A stretch of DNA of 64,000 bases from Betaproteobacteria bacterium (lineage in GTDB: Bacteria; Pseudomonadota; Gammaproteobacteria; Burkholderiales; CAIKXV01): NCBI GenBank assembly GCA_021298815.1, contig JAJTHE010000075.1, positions 1 through 64,000 of the forward strand, read 5' to 3'. Each line of letters opens with the position of its first letter. The stretch's first letter is position 1. Under the pieces are notes generated by a model, which ran no database searches, was not told where the DNA came from, and saw only the letters and a list, made by a program, of their open reading frames with translations. Both the position numbers and the translations under genes were made by a program. Of the stretch, positions 10,427-19,542 are shown piece by piece.

Positions 10427-10448
10427 CCGCTGCCGGTCGCAGCGCAGA

Positions 10449-10471
10449 GGGGAGCCACGGGCTCCCCTTTT
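10449..10471 (+). terminator. Intrinsic terminator of the zur operon
   Basis: Perfect 7-bp stem GGGGAGC / GCTCCCC with loop CACGG, followed directly by TTTT, 23 bases after the DUF3299-like gene. It separates the zur operon from the receptor gene, which has its own promoter. Confidence 0.88.
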
Positions 10472-10589
10472 CGTTCGAGCGCCGGATCCGCTGCGCATAC
10501 CGGGGTGGCCAGGCAGGTCAGGCGAAACGTGAGACGGGAGACGGGACGCTCGACCTGCCCTTGCCGACCGCCGGCGTTCGCTGTCGTTG

Positions 10590-10618
10590 TTGCTTTTGCG
10601 ATCCTGTCGCGATATGGT
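10590..10618 (+). promoter_or_regulatory. Candidate promoter of the ZnuD-like receptor gene
   Basis: A -35 element TTGCTT (10590-10595) and a -10 element TATGGT (10613-10618) are separated by exactly 17 bases. Transcription would begin near 10625, at the edge of the palindrome at 10626-10644. This is the geometry of a simple repressor site. Individual hexamers match the consensus only moderately. Confidence 0.5.
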
Positions 10619-10625
10619 CGGCCAG

Positions 10626-10644
10626 CATGCAACCGGATTGCATG
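10626..10644. promoter_or_regulatory. Proposed Zur operator 3 (before the ZnuD-like receptor)
   Basis: Perfect inverted repeat CATGCAA-N5-TTGCATG with core GCAAC-CGG-ATTGC, identical in spacing to the other two sites. It begins just downstream of the candidate -10 at 10613-10618 and ends about 60 bases before the receptor start. Confidence 0.68.
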
Positions 10645-10705
10645 ATGGCACAGGCAGTTGAAACCACGACGGCGACGCGCATCGATGCGCGCGAGGGAGA
10701 ATCGG

Positions 10706-12748
10706 ATGCACGAGTGGTCAAGGATCGCCGCAGTCGCTGCAGGTGTCCTCGTGGCGGGCAGCGCGTTCGGGCAGTCGACTCAGGTGCAGGGGACACCGCG
10801 CTCGTTGGTCGAACTGCCGCCGGTGGTGGTCACCGGCAATCCGCTCGGCAGCGCGCTGTTCGACCTCGCGGTACCGGTGACCGTGCTGCTGGGTGAGCAG
10901 CTCAGGCAGCGCCTCGCGCCGTCGCTCGGGGAGACGCTCAACGGCGAGCCCGGCATCTCTTCCAGCTACTTCGGGCCCGGTGCCAGCCGCCCGGTGATCC
11001 GCGGACTCGATGGCGAGCGCATCCGCATCCTGTCCAATGGCGTCGCGAACCTCGATGCGTCGGGCACCAGCGTCGACCACGCGGTGTCCATCGAGCCCCT
11101 GCTGGTCGACCGCATCGAAGTCGTGCGTGGCCCGGCGGCCATCCTGTACGGCGGCTCCGCGGTCGGCGGCGTGGTCAACGTCGTCGACAGCCGCATCGCC
11201 ACCGAGAACAATCCGCGCGGCGTCACCGGTGCGGTCGATACCCGCTTCGGGTCGAACGACCGCGAGAAGGCGGTGGTGGGCCGGGTCGACGTCGGCCTGG
11301 ACGGCGGCCTCAACCTGCACTTCGACGCGTTCCGGCGCGATAACGACGACCTGCGCATCCCCGGCTTCGCGCGTTCCGCCCGCCTGCGTGCGACCACGCC
11401 GCCCCCCAACGGCGTCGAGAACACCGGCACGCTGGTGAACAGCTCGACCCGGTCGGACGGTGGCGCGGTCGGTGCGTCCTACGTCTGGGCGCAGGGCTAC
11501 TTCGGCGGCAGCGTGTCCACCCTGAACTCGACCTACGGCACGGTGCAGGAGCCGGAAGTGTCGATCAAGCTCGACCAGACCCGGATCGACCTCGCCGGCG
11601 AGCGCCGCGACATCGCCGCGTTCGATGCGGTGCGCTTCAAGTTCGGCCGCAGCAGCTACCGCCATGCGGAGATCGATGCCGGTGCCGTCGGCACCGTGTT
11701 CCGCAACCAGGGCTTCGACATGCGGGTCGAGGCGGTGCACAAGCCGATCGGCCCGTTCCGCGGCACCGTCGGCTTCCAGTCGACGCGCTTCGAGTTCGAG
11801 GCGGTGGGCGACGAGGCCTTCCTGCCGCGGACGTCGAGCCGCACCAACGGCGTGTTCCTGTTCGAGGAAGTGAAGATCGACGCCCTGACGCTGCAGGCGG
11901 GCGGGCGCCTGGAGCGGCACAGCATCGGCGCGCTGGACGATCCGAACTTCGGCCCGGCGCAGACGCGCAGCTTCTCGACGAAGAGCGCATCGATCGGCGG
12001 CGTGTACAGCCTGGGCCGGACCTACGCGGTCGCGCTGAACCTGTCTCGCACCGAGCGGGCGCCCAACTACCAGGAGCTGTTCGCGAACGGCCCGCACATC
12101 GCGACCAATGCCTTCGAGATCGGCAACCGCGCCTTCGGGCTGGAAGTGTCGAATGCGGTCGACCTGTCGCTGCGCAAGCGCGAAGGGCGCGTGACCGGCA
12201 GTGCGGGCGTGTTCTACAACCGCTTCTCCAACTTCATCGCGCTGGTGTCGGACGCGACCTTCGTCGACCCCGATCCGGTGCGCAACCTGCCGGGCCTGCG
12301 CTACACCGGCGTGCCGGCCGAGTTCAAGGGCGCCGAGGCTTCCGCCCGCATGCTGCTGGTGGATCGTCCGTACCGGATCGCGCTCGACCTGAAGGGCGAC
12401 ATCACCCGCGCCGAGAACACGGATACCGGCGAGCCCCTGCCGCGCATCTCGCCGATGCGCTTCGGTGGCGGGCTGTCCTTCGAGCAGGGTCCGCTGACCG
12501 CGCGCATCGACGCGATGCGGGTGCGCGGGCAGGACCGGGTGTCCGCGGGCGAGCTGCCGACCGACGGCTACACGATGGTGAACGCCAGCATCGGCTACCG
12601 GATGAACGTCCCGATGGCGAAGCTCGACCTGTTCCTGCGCGGCGTCAACCTGCTCAACCGGGAAGCCCGCAACCATGTGTCGTTCATCAAGGACCTCGCG
12701 CCCTACGGGCGGCGCGGCGTCGTGGCCGGGCTGCGCGCGACCTTCTGA
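10706..12748 (+). CDS. znuD: TonB-dependent outer-membrane receptor, ZnuD-like
   Basis: A 680-residue outer-membrane receptor from ATG 10706, preceded by GAGGGAGA. A signal peptide (cleavage near AFG-QST) is followed by a TonB-box-like LPPVVVTG and a plug domain with RPVIRGLDGERIRIL, DHAVSIEPLLVDRIEVVRG and YGGSAVGGVVNVVD. The barrel ends in GRRGVVAGLRATF with the terminal phenylalanine required for insertion. The DHAVSIEPLLVDRIEV block is typical of the ZnuD zinc receptor group. It would bring zinc into the periplasm, powered by TonB-ExbBD, for ZnuABC. The substrate is inferred from the family and the neighbourhood. Confidence 0.82.
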   Translation: MHEWSRIAAVAAGVLVAGSAFGQSTQVQGTPRSLVELPPVVVTGNPLGSALFDLAVPVTVLLGEQLRQRLAPSLGETLNGEPGISSSYFGPGASRPVIRGLDGERIRILSNGVANLDASGTSVDHAVSIEPLLVDRIEVVRGPAAILYGGSAVGGVVNVVDSRIATENNPRGVTGAVDTRFGSNDREKAVVGRVDVGLDGGLNLHFDAFRRDNDDLRIPGFARSARLRATTPPPNGVENTGTLVNSSTRSDGGAVGASYVWAQGYFGGSVSTLNSTYGTVQEPEVSIKLDQTRIDLAGERRDIAAFDAVRFKFGRSSYRHAEIDAGAVGTVFRNQGFDMRVEAVHKPIGPFRGTVGFQSTRFEFEAVGDEAFLPRTSSRTNGVFLFEEVKIDALTLQAGGRLERHSIGALDDPNFGPAQTRSFSTKSASIGGVYSLGRTYAVALNLSRTERAPNYQELFANGPHIATNAFEIGNRAFGLEVSNAVDLSLRKREGRVTGSAGVFYNRFSNFIALVSDATFVDPDPVRNLPGLRYTGVPAEFKGAEASARMLLVDRPYRIALDLKGDITRAENTDTGEPLPRISPMRFGGGLSFEQGPLTARIDAMRVRGQDRVSAGELPTDGYTMVNASIGYRMNVPMAKLDLFLRGVNLLNREARNHVSFIKDLAPYGRRGVVAGLRATF

Positions 12749-12771
12749 CCCGGGCAGGCAGGCACGCTGGG

Positions 12772-12777
12772 TATAAT
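12772..12777 (+). promoter_or_regulatory. -10 element of the hslVU promoter
   Basis: Perfect TATAAT, 29 bases before the hslV start, preceded by TGGG. No good -35 is visible at the usual distance. The TATAAT is conspicuous in such GC-rich DNA. Heat-shock control, common for hslVU, is not evident from the sequence. Confidence 0.6.
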
Positions 12778-12806
12778 CATCGGCCAGATCCGTTCGGCCA
12801 AGCCCC

Positions 12807-13367
12807 ATGCAGCAGTTCGAAGGCACGACCATCCTGTCAGTCCGCCGTGGCCCGGTCGTCGCGCTCGGCGGCGACGGCCAGGTTACGCTCGGCAACATCG
12901 TGATCAAGTCCACGGCGCGCAAGGTGCGGCGCCTGTACCACGAGAAGATCCTCGCCGGCTTCGCCGGCGGCACCGCCGATGCCTTCACGCTGTTCGAGCG
13001 GTTCGAGGCGAAGCTCGAGAAGCACCAGGGCCATCTCTTGCGTTCCGCAGTCGAGCTGGCCAAGGACTGGCGCACCGACCGCGTGCTGCGCCGGCTGGAG
13101 GCGATGCTGGCGGTCGTCGACCGCGAGCATTCGCTGGTGATCACCGGTGCCGGCGACGTGCTGGAGCCCGAACACGGCATCGTCGCCATCGGCAGCGGCG
13201 GGGCATACGCACAGGCGGCGGCCCGCGCGCTGCTGCAGTCGACCGACCTGCCGCCGGCGGAGATCGTGAAGCGGTCGCTGTCCATCGCCGGCGAGATCTG
13301 CATCTACACCAACCAGAACCACGTGATCGAAGAGCTTCCCGAGCCAGGCGGCGCAGCCACCCCATGA
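12807..13367 (+). CDS. hslV: HslV, ATP-dependent protease peptidase subunit
   Basis: Proteolytic subunit of the HslUV (ClpYQ) two-component protease, 186 residues. The catalytic N-terminal threonine lies in GTTILSVRR. Here it is preceded by the six residues MQQFEG (Thr7), a short propeptide that I know from betaproteobacterial HslV, so the mature enzyme needs removal of this peptide. GDGQVTLG and the [15 protein letters not shown] stretch are also typical. Its stop overlaps the hslU start by 4 bases (ATGA), consistent with stoichiometric production. Confidence 0.96.
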   Translation: MQQFEGTTILSVRRGPVVALGGDGQVTLGNIVIKSTARKVRRLYHEKILAGFAGGTADAFTLFERFEAKLEKHQGHLLRSAVELAKDWRTDRVLRRLEAMLAVVDREHSLVITGAGDVLEPEHGIVAIGSGGAYAQAAARALLQSTDLPPAEIVKRSLSIAGEICIYTNQNHVIEELPEPGGAATP

Positions 13368-14704
13368 GTGCCATGACCCCGCAGGAAATCGTCCATGAAC
13401 TCGACAAGCACATCGTCGGGCAGCAGGCGGCCAAGCGTGCGGTGGCGATCGCGCTGCGCAACCGCTGGCGGCGGGCGCAGGTCGACGACGCGCTGCGCCA
13501 GGAGATCACGCCGAAGAACATCCTGATGATCGGCCCGACCGGCGTCGGCAAGACCGAGATCGCGCGCCGGCTGGCCCGGCTGGCCGATGCGCCGTTCATA
13601 AAGGTCGAGGCGACCAAGTTCACCGAGGTGGGTTACGTCGGCCGCGACGTCGACACGATCATCCGCGACCTGGCCGAGGCCGCGATCAAGCAGGGGCGCG
13701 AGGCGGAGATGCGGAAGATGCGCCATCGTGCCTCCGATGCGGCCGAGGAGCGCGTGCTCGATGCATTGCTGCCACCGGCACGCGACATCGGTTTCCAGCC
13801 CGACGATGCTGAGCGTGGCGACCGCAACTCGAGCACGCGGCAGAAGTTCCGCAAGAAACTGCGCGAAGGCGAACTCGACGACAAGGAGATCGAGATCGAC
13901 GTGGCGATGGGCAATCCCCAAATGGAGATCATGGCCCCGCCGGGCATGGAGGAACTCACCTCGCAGATCCAGGGCATGTTCCAGAACATGGCCGGCTCGC
14001 GCCGCAAGACACGAAAGCTGCGCATCCGCGAGGCGATGCAGCTGCTTACCGACGAGGAAGCGTCGAAGCTGGTCAATGATGAAGAGCTCAAGCAGCGCGC
14101 GCTCGTCAATGTCGAGCAGAACGGCATCGTGTTCATCGACGAGTTCGACAAGATCGCCACGCGCAGCGAAGGCTCGGGCGTGGACGTGTCGCGCCAGGGC
14201 GTGCAGCGCGACCTGCTGCCGCTGGTCGAAGGCACGGCCGTCACCACCAAGTACGGGATGATCCGCACCGACCACATCCTGTTCATCGCCAGCGGCGCCT
14301 TCCACCTCACCCGGCCGTCCGACCTGATCCCGGAGATGCAGGGCCGCTTCCCGATCCGGGTCGAGCTCGAATCGCTGACCGTCTGCGACTTCGAGCAGAT
14401 ACTCACCGCGACCGATGCCTGCCTGACCCGGCAGTACGAGTCGCTACTGCGCACCGAGGGCGTCACCCTGCAGTTCCAGGCCGACGGCATCCGCCGTCTG
14501 GCCGAGATCGCCTGGCAGGTGAACGAGCGGGTCGAGAACATCGGTGCGCGACGGCTCTACACGGTGATGGAGAAGCTGCTCGAGGAACTGTCGTTCACCG
14601 CGCCGAAGCAGTCGGGCGAAACCGTGGTCGTCGATGCGGCCTATGTCGATGCGCGGCTGAAGGAGCTGGCGGGCAGCGAAGATCTCGCCCGGTACGTGCT
14701 CTAG
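13364..14704 (+). CDS. hslU: HslU, ATPase subunit of the HslUV protease
   Basis: AAA+ unfoldase that feeds substrates to HslV, 446 residues, the usual length. It starts with [17 protein letters not shown] (after MSA), carries Walker [10 protein letters not shown] near residues 57-65, the substrate-gripping loop region [18 protein letters not shown], an inserted I-domain about residues 110-230, Walker [12 protein letters not shown], and sensor regions. The C-terminus DLARYVL is the conserved tail that inserts into HslV. A P-type ATPase gene starts one base after the stop. Confidence 0.97.
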   Translation: MSAMTPQEIVHELDKHIVGQQAAKRAVAIALRNRWRRAQVDDALRQEITPKNILMIGPTGVGKTEIARRLARLADAPFIKVEATKFTEVGYVGRDVDTIIRDLAEAAIKQGREAEMRKMRHRASDAAEERVLDALLPPARDIGFQPDDAERGDRNSSTRQKFRKKLREGELDDKEIEIDVAMGNPQMEIMAPPGMEELTSQIQGMFQNMAGSRRKTRKLRIREAMQLLTDEEASKLVNDEELKQRALVNVEQNGIVFIDEFDKIATRSEGSGVDVSRQGVQRDLLPLVEGTAVTTKYGMIRTDHILFIASGAFHLTRPSDLIPEMQGRFPIRVELESLTVCDFEQILTATDACLTRQYESLLRTEGVTLQFQADGIRRLAEIAWQVNERVENIGARRLYTVMEKLLEELSFTAPKQSGETVVVDAAYVDARLKELAGSEDLARYVL

Positions 14705-14705
14705 C

Positions 14706-17255
14706 GTGCCCGCCACCGCGCCTGCAGGGCTGGACGCCGCCGAGGCCGCGCGCCGGCTTGCGGCGCACGGCCCGAACGAACTCGCCGCACGCGAGGCCGG
14801 CGGCTGGTGGACCCTGCTCGCCGGGGTGCTGCGCGAGCCGATGTTCATGCTGCTTATCGGCGCCAGCGCAGTCTATTTCCTGCTCGGGGACCTCGAGGAA
14901 GCGATCGTGCTCGGCGCCTCGATCGGGGTGGTGGTGCTGATCACCCTTTACCAGGAGCGCAAGAGCGAACGCGCGCTCGGGGCGCTGCGCGAACTGTCCA
15001 GCCCGCGCGCGCTGGTGGTGCGTGGCGGGGTCCAGGTGCGCATCGCCGGACGCGAGGTAGTACCCGGCGACATCGTGCTGCTGCGCGAAGGCGACCGCGT
15101 GCCCGCCGACGCGCGGGTGCTGGAGGCGAGCGACCTGTCGGTCGACGAATCGCTGCTGACCGGCGAGTCGGTGCCGGTGCGCAAGCGCGCGGCACGCACC
15201 GGCGAGGCCGGCCCGTTCGCCCCGGGCGGCGACGACCTGCCGTTCGTGTTCTCCGGCGCGCTGGTGTCGGCCGGCTATGCGACGGTGGAAGTGGCTGCGA
15301 CCGGCGCGCGAACCCAGCTCGGGCAGATCGGCGGGGCGCTGCAGGGCGTCACGGTGTCGCCGACGCCGCTGCAGCAGGAGACGGCGAGGTTCGTGCGGCA
15401 GTTCGCGCTGCTCGGGGCCGCGTTGTGCGCGATCGTCGTCCTGCTCTCCGCGTTCACCCGCGGCGGCTGGCTGGAAGGGCTGCTGTCCGGGCTCACGCTG
15501 GCGATGGCGATGCTGCCGGAGGAGTTCCCGGTCGTGCTGACCGTGTTCCTCGCGCTCGGTGCGTGGCGCATCTCGCGTTCGGGCGTGCTCACCCGGCACA
15601 TGCCGGCGATCGAGACGCTCGGCGCGGCCAGCGTGTTGTGCGTGGACAAGACCGGCACCCTGACGCTGAACCGCATGCAGCTGGCGCGGCTGGTCACGGC
15701 GGATGGCGCGGTGGTGCAGGTCGACGGCCCGTCCGATGCGCTGCCGTCGTCCGTGCACGAGGTGCTGGAGTTCGCGGCCCTGGCGAGCGAGCCCGACCCG
15801 TTCGATCCGATGGACCGTGCGATCCGCGACGTGGCGGACGGCGTGCTCGAGGGCACCGGCCAGCTGCATCGCGACTGGAGCCTCGCGCACGAGTATTCGC
15901 TGTCGAGCGACCTGCTGGCGCACACCCATGGCTGGCGCACGCGCGAGGCCGACCGCTTCGTGGTGGCGGCCAAGGGCGCGCCGGAGGCGATCGCGGAGAT
16001 CTGCAGGCTGCCGTCGGCCGCGCGCGAAGCGATGCTGGCACAGGTCGGCCGGCTCGGCGCGGAAGGGCTGCGCGTGCTGGGCGTCGCGGGCGCCAGGCAG
16101 GACGGCACGGCCTGGCCGGAGAGCCAGCGCGGCTTCGACTTCCGCTACCTCGGCCTGGTGGCGATGGTCGACCCGCTGCGCCCGACGGTCGGCCGCGCGA
16201 TCGAGGAATGCACCGCGGCTGGCATCCGGGTGGTGATGATCACCGGCGACTATCCGGTCACCGCCTCGGCGATCGCCCGCGCCGCCGGCCTGCCGAACGC
16301 CGGTGCGGTGGTCAGCGGACTACAGCTCGCCGCGATGTCCGATGCCGAGCTCGCGGCACGCCTGCCGTCGGCGACCGTGTTCGCGCGCATGGTGCCGACC
16401 CAGAAGCTGCGCCTGGTGCAGGCGCTGTCGGCATCGGGCGAGGTGGTCGCGATGACCGGCGACGGCGTGAACGATGCGCCTGCGCTGAAGGCGGCGCAGA
16501 TCGGCATCGCGATGGGACGGCGCGGCACCGATGTCGCGCGCGAGGCCGCGGACCTGGTGCTGCTCGAGGACGACTTCGACTCGATCGTGAAGACCGTGCG
16601 CCTCGGGCGCCGCATCTACGACAACATCGAGAACGCCACCGGCTACCTGGTGGCCGTGCACATCCCCACCGCGGGCATGGCCGTGCTGCCGCTGCTGGCC
16701 GGATGGCCGATGATGTTCTTCCCGGTGCACATCGTGTTCATCGAGTTCGTCATCGACCCGGCCTGCTCGATCGCCTTCGAGGCCGAGCAGGAAGACGACG
16801 GCGTGATGCGGCGCCCGCCGCGGCCGCGCACGCGCCGGCTGTTCGACCGGCAGGCGCTGGCGATCGCCGCGCTGCAGGGACTCGCCGTGCTGGTGGCCAC
16901 TGCCGGGGTCTATGGCGTGCTGCTGGCGATGGATCGCACGGCCGATGCCGCGCGTGCGGCGGCCTTCGCCTGCATCGTGTTCGGCAACCTGGGGCTGATC
17001 CTGTGCAACCGCTCGCGCACCGAGTCGATCCTGCGCACCTGGCGCCGGCCGAACCGCGCGATGGGCTGGGTGTTCGCCGGGACGCTGGCGGGCCTCGCCC
17101 TGGTGCTGACGGTGCCGCTGCTGCAGCGGCTGTTCCAGTTCGCCCCGATCGGCCTGGCCGAGGCGGCTGCGGCGCTGGGTGCGGCCCTTGCCGCGGTGGC
17201 GGTGAGCGAGGTGGCGAAGGCGGCGTTGCGCGGCAAGCCTGCGCCGCAGGCCTAG
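14706..17255 (+). CDS. P-type (P2-like) cation-transporting ATPase, ion unknown
   Basis: An 849-residue pump. The actuator motif LTGES is near residue 152, the phosphorylated aspartate in CVDKTGTLTLN near 314, MVPTQKLRLVQAL and TGDGVNDAPALK near 584. The membrane helix before DKTGT reads LPEEFPVVLTVFLALG, so PEEFP stands where calcium pumps have PEGLP. There is no N-terminal heavy-metal domain and no CPC motif, which argues against a Cu/Zn exporter of the P1B class. The GTG start lies one base after the hslU stop, so it is probably translated by coupling. Candidates are Ca2+, Mn2+ or another cation. Confidence 0.85.
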   Translation: MPATAPAGLDAAEAARRLAAHGPNELAAREAGGWWTLLAGVLREPMFMLLIGASAVYFLLGDLEEAIVLGASIGVVVLITLYQERKSERALGALRELSSPRALVVRGGVQVRIAGREVVPGDIVLLREGDRVPADARVLEASDLSVDESLLTGESVPVRKRAARTGEAGPFAPGGDDLPFVFSGALVSAGYATVEVAATGARTQLGQIGGALQGVTVSPTPLQQETARFVRQFALLGAALCAIVVLLSAFTRGGWLEGLLSGLTLAMAMLPEEFPVVLTVFLALGAWRISRSGVLTRHMPAIETLGAASVLCVDKTGTLTLNRMQLARLVTADGAVVQVDGPSDALPSSVHEVLEFAALASEPDPFDPMDRAIRDVADGVLEGTGQLHRDWSLAHEYSLSSDLLAHTHGWRTREADRFVVAAKGAPEAIAEICRLPSAAREAMLAQVGRLGAEGLRVLGVAGARQDGTAWPESQRGFDFRYLGLVAMVDPLRPTVGRAIEECTAAGIRVVMITGDYPVTASAIARAAGLPNAGAVVSGLQLAAMSDAELAARLPSATVFARMVPTQKLRLVQALSASGEVVAMTGDGVNDAPALKAAQIGIAMGRRGTDVAREAADLVLLEDDFDSIVKTVRLGRRIYDNIENATGYLVAVHIPTAGMAVLPLLAGWPMMFFPVHIVFIEFVIDPACSIAFEAEQEDDGVMRRPPRPRTRRLFDRQALAIAALQGLAVLVATAGVYGVLLAMDRTADAARAAAFACIVFGNLGLILCNRSRTESILRTWRRPNRAMGWVFAGTLAGLALVLTVPLLQRLFQFAPIGLAEAAAALGAALAAVAVSEVAKAALRGKPAPQA

Positions 17256-18421
17256 CGCACCGCCAGCACCGGCTTGATGCTGAGCCTGCGCATCAGCGTG
17301 TCGACCGCGACCCTGGCTTCGCGCTCGCCGGCATATGGCCCGAGATGCACCCGGTGCAGACCGCGCGACTGGTACACATGCGCGAGCTTCGCGGCATCGC
17401 CCAGCTCCGGACGGATGCGCCCGAGGAAGGTCTCGGCATTGTTGCGGTCGGCGAAGGCGCCCAGTTGCAGGAACACGCCGCCGCTCTCGGCCGCCAGCGG
17501 CAGCGCACCGGTCTTCGCCGGCAGGTCGGCGGCGGTGGACGGTGCGGCCGCGGGCGCGGTCGCTGCACGCCCGGCCGTTCCCGCAGGCGCAACCACGACC
17601 GCAGGCGGCTCGGGCAGGACCGCCTCGGCCAGGGGCGGCGGGGGCGGCAGCGGCGTGGTCGAGATCGTGCCACCCGCCGCCGCGCCTGCCGCCGCCCCCG
17701 GTGCCTGCGGCGCACGCGCCGCCTGGGTCGCGGGCGTGGCCGGCCAGTTCACGCCGGGTATCAGCTTCTCCACGTCCACCGTCGCGCTGCCGGCCTCGAC
17801 ATAGCCGAGCCGGAATGCCGCCGCATAGGAGAGGTCGATCAGCCGCTCGCCGATGAACGGCCCGCGGTCATTGATGCGCACGATGACCTGCCGCCCGTTG
17901 GCCAGGTTGGTGACGCGCACGTAGCTCGGGATCGGCAGGGTCGGATGGGCGCCGGTCATCTGGTACATGTCGTAGACCTCGCCCGACGACGTCTTCTGCG
18001 CGTGGTACCGCTTCCCGTACCAGGTGGCGATGCCGCGTGCGCGGTATGGTGTGCGTGCGGTCATCGGCGTGTAGCCGCGCCCGAACACGACGTAGGGACG
18101 ATTGGCGAACCGGTGCAAGGGTTCGAGGCGCGGCTGCGCATCCGGGATGCTGGCGAGGTCCGGCGGCGGGTTGTCGCCGGGGCCGTCGTCGAGGTAGAAC
18201 GCGCCGCCGCGGCGGGTGGCCGTCTTCGCCGGGGGACGCTCCGCGGGCGGCGTCGGCCTGGCCGAGGGTCCGGCCGCAGCCGTCGACCCCTCGGTGGCGG
18301 GTCCGGGCATGGCCGTGCCAGTCCCGGTGCCCGGACCGGTCGACGCGCACCCGGCCATGGCCAGTGCCGCAGCGGCGGCCGCCAGTGCGGCGAGCCCCTG
18401 CATCGGCGATCGTGCCGTCAT
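17252..18421 (-). CDS. rlpA: RlpA, septal lytic transglycosylase/lipoprotein with SPOR domain
   Basis: Lipoprotein of 389 residues with lipobox AMAGC (Cys25). A Pro/Ala-rich linker leads to a double-psi beta-barrel domain: GIATWYG, the histidine in KRYHAQKTSSGE and the aspartate in RINDRGPF correspond to the catalytic pair described for RlpA. A second low-complexity linker is followed by a C-terminal SPOR domain (FLQLGAFADRNNAETFL ... HRVHLGPYAGEREA) that binds denuded septal peptidoglycan. Its start overlaps the rodA stop by 4 bases. Its stop codon TAG shares the bases CTAG with the stop of the convergent P-type ATPase gene. Confidence 0.92.
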   Translation of the reverse strand: MTARSPMQGLAALAAAAAALAMAGCASTGPGTGTGTAMPGPATEGSTAAAGPSARPTPPAERPPAKTATRRGGAFYLDDGPGDNPPPDLASIPDAQPRLEPLHRFANRPYVVFGRGYTPMTARTPYRARGIATWYGKRYHAQKTSSGEVYDMYQMTGAHPTLPIPSYVRVTNLANGRQVIVRINDRGPFIGERLIDLSYAAAFRLGYVEAGSATVDVEKLIPGVNWPATPATQAARAPQAPGAAAGAAAGGTISTTPLPPPPPLAEAVLPEPPAVVVAPAGTAGRAATAPAAAPSTAADLPAKTGALPLAAESGGVFLQLGAFADRNNAETFLGRIRPELGDAAKLAHVYQSRGLHRVHLGPYAGEREARVAVDTLMRRLSIKPVLAVR

Positions 18422-19542
18422 GACTTGATCAGCTTGCGGTTGGTCGAGATGCTCATCAGCAGTCCGAACCCGAAGAATGCACTGACCAGCGCGGTGCCCC
18501 CATAGCTGATCAGCGGCAACGGCACCCCGACAACGGGAAGGATGCCCGACACCATCCCCATGTTCACGAACGCATAGGTGGCGAAGGTCATGGTGACCGA
18601 CCCGGCGACCAGCCGGGTGAACACGGTCGGCGCGTTGACCGTGATGACCAGTCCGCGGGCGACCACCAGCAGGAACAGCAGAAGCAGGATCGCGTTGCCG
18701 AGCAGCCCGAACTCCTCGGAGTAAACCGCGAAGATGAAGTCGGTAGTGCGCTCGGGCAGGAAGTCGAGGTGGGTCTGGGTTCCTTCCAGCCAGCCCTTGC
18801 CGAACCAGCCACCCGAGCCGACGGCAATGGTCGACTGGATCGTGTGGTATCCGGCACCCAGCGGATCCTGGGTGGGATCGAGCAGGGTCAGCACCCGCGT
18901 GCGCTGGTAGTCGTGCATCACCGACCACAGCAGCGGCAGCGATGCCACGCCAGCCGCGCCCAGCACGAAGATCACCTTCCAAGGCAGACCGGCGAGGAAC
19001 AGCACGTAGCAGCCCGACGAGGCGATCAGCAGCGCGGTGCCGAGGTCGGGCTGCTCCGCGATCAGGCCGACCGGCAGCACGAACAGCGCGGCCGCGATCG
19101 CGAAGTTCGACAGCTTCAGCGTCGACTCGTAGCGGTCGAAGTACCAGGCCAGCGCCAGCGGCAGCGCGATCCTCATCAGCTCGGACGGCTGGATGCTGAT
19201 CACGCCCAGGTCCAGCCAGCGGCGCGCGCCGTTGCGCACGTCGCCGACCAGCGCGACCGCCACCAGCAGCGCCAGTGCCAGCAGGTAGGCCGGCAGCGCG
19301 AAGCGCAGCACCTGGGCCATTGGCGTGTTGGCCACGACCCACATGACGGCGAGCGCCACGCCGATGTTGAACAGCTTGCCCTCCATCCGGTCGAGGCTCT
19401 GGTTGGAGGCGCTGTACAGCGTGACCATCCCGACCGCGAGCAGCAGCGACACCGCGATCATCAGCGGCCCGTCGATGTGCGCCGTGCCCCGGCGCCAGAG
19501 CGTCTCAATCGCGTTCTGCACCGCTGCCCCCGCCGCTGGCAC
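18418..19542 (-). CDS. rodA: RodA (MrdB), peptidoglycan glycosyltransferase of the elongasome
   Basis: SEDS-family polymerase of 374 residues with about ten membrane segments. Conserved pieces include YSASNQS, IQPSELMRIALPLALAWY, EQPDLGTALLIA, LDPTQDPLGAGYHTIQS and the C-terminal LPLISYGGTALVSA. It works with PBP2 encoded just upstream. The GTG at 19542 gives a 38-base overlap with mrdA; an internal GTG at 19521 with its own G-rich ribosome binding site would cut this to 17 bases and is equally possible. Confidence 0.95.
   Translation of the reverse strand: MPAAGAAVQNAIETLWRRGTAHIDGPLMIAVSLLLAVGMVTLYSASNQSLDRMEGKLFNIGVALAVMWVVANTPMAQVLRFALPAYLLALALLVAVALVGDVRNGARRWLDLGVISIQPSELMRIALPLALAWYFDRYESTLKLSNFAIAAALFVLPVGLIAEQPDLGTALLIASSGCYVLFLAGLPWKVIFVLGAAGVASLPLLWSVMHDYQRTRVLTLLDPTQDPLGAGYHTIQSTIAVGSGGWFGKGWLEGTQTHLDFLPERTTDFIFAVYSEEFGLLGNAILLLLFLLVVARGLVITVNAPTVFTRLVAGSVTMTFATYAFVNMGMVSGILPVVGVPLPLISYGGTALVSAFFGFGLLMSISTNRKLIKS

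Noticed and set aside
14807-18505. Open frame of 1232 codons on the + strand
   Set aside because: It is a shifted shadow of the P-type ATPase gene running antisense through rlpA; composition is low-complexity Arg/Ala/Gly.
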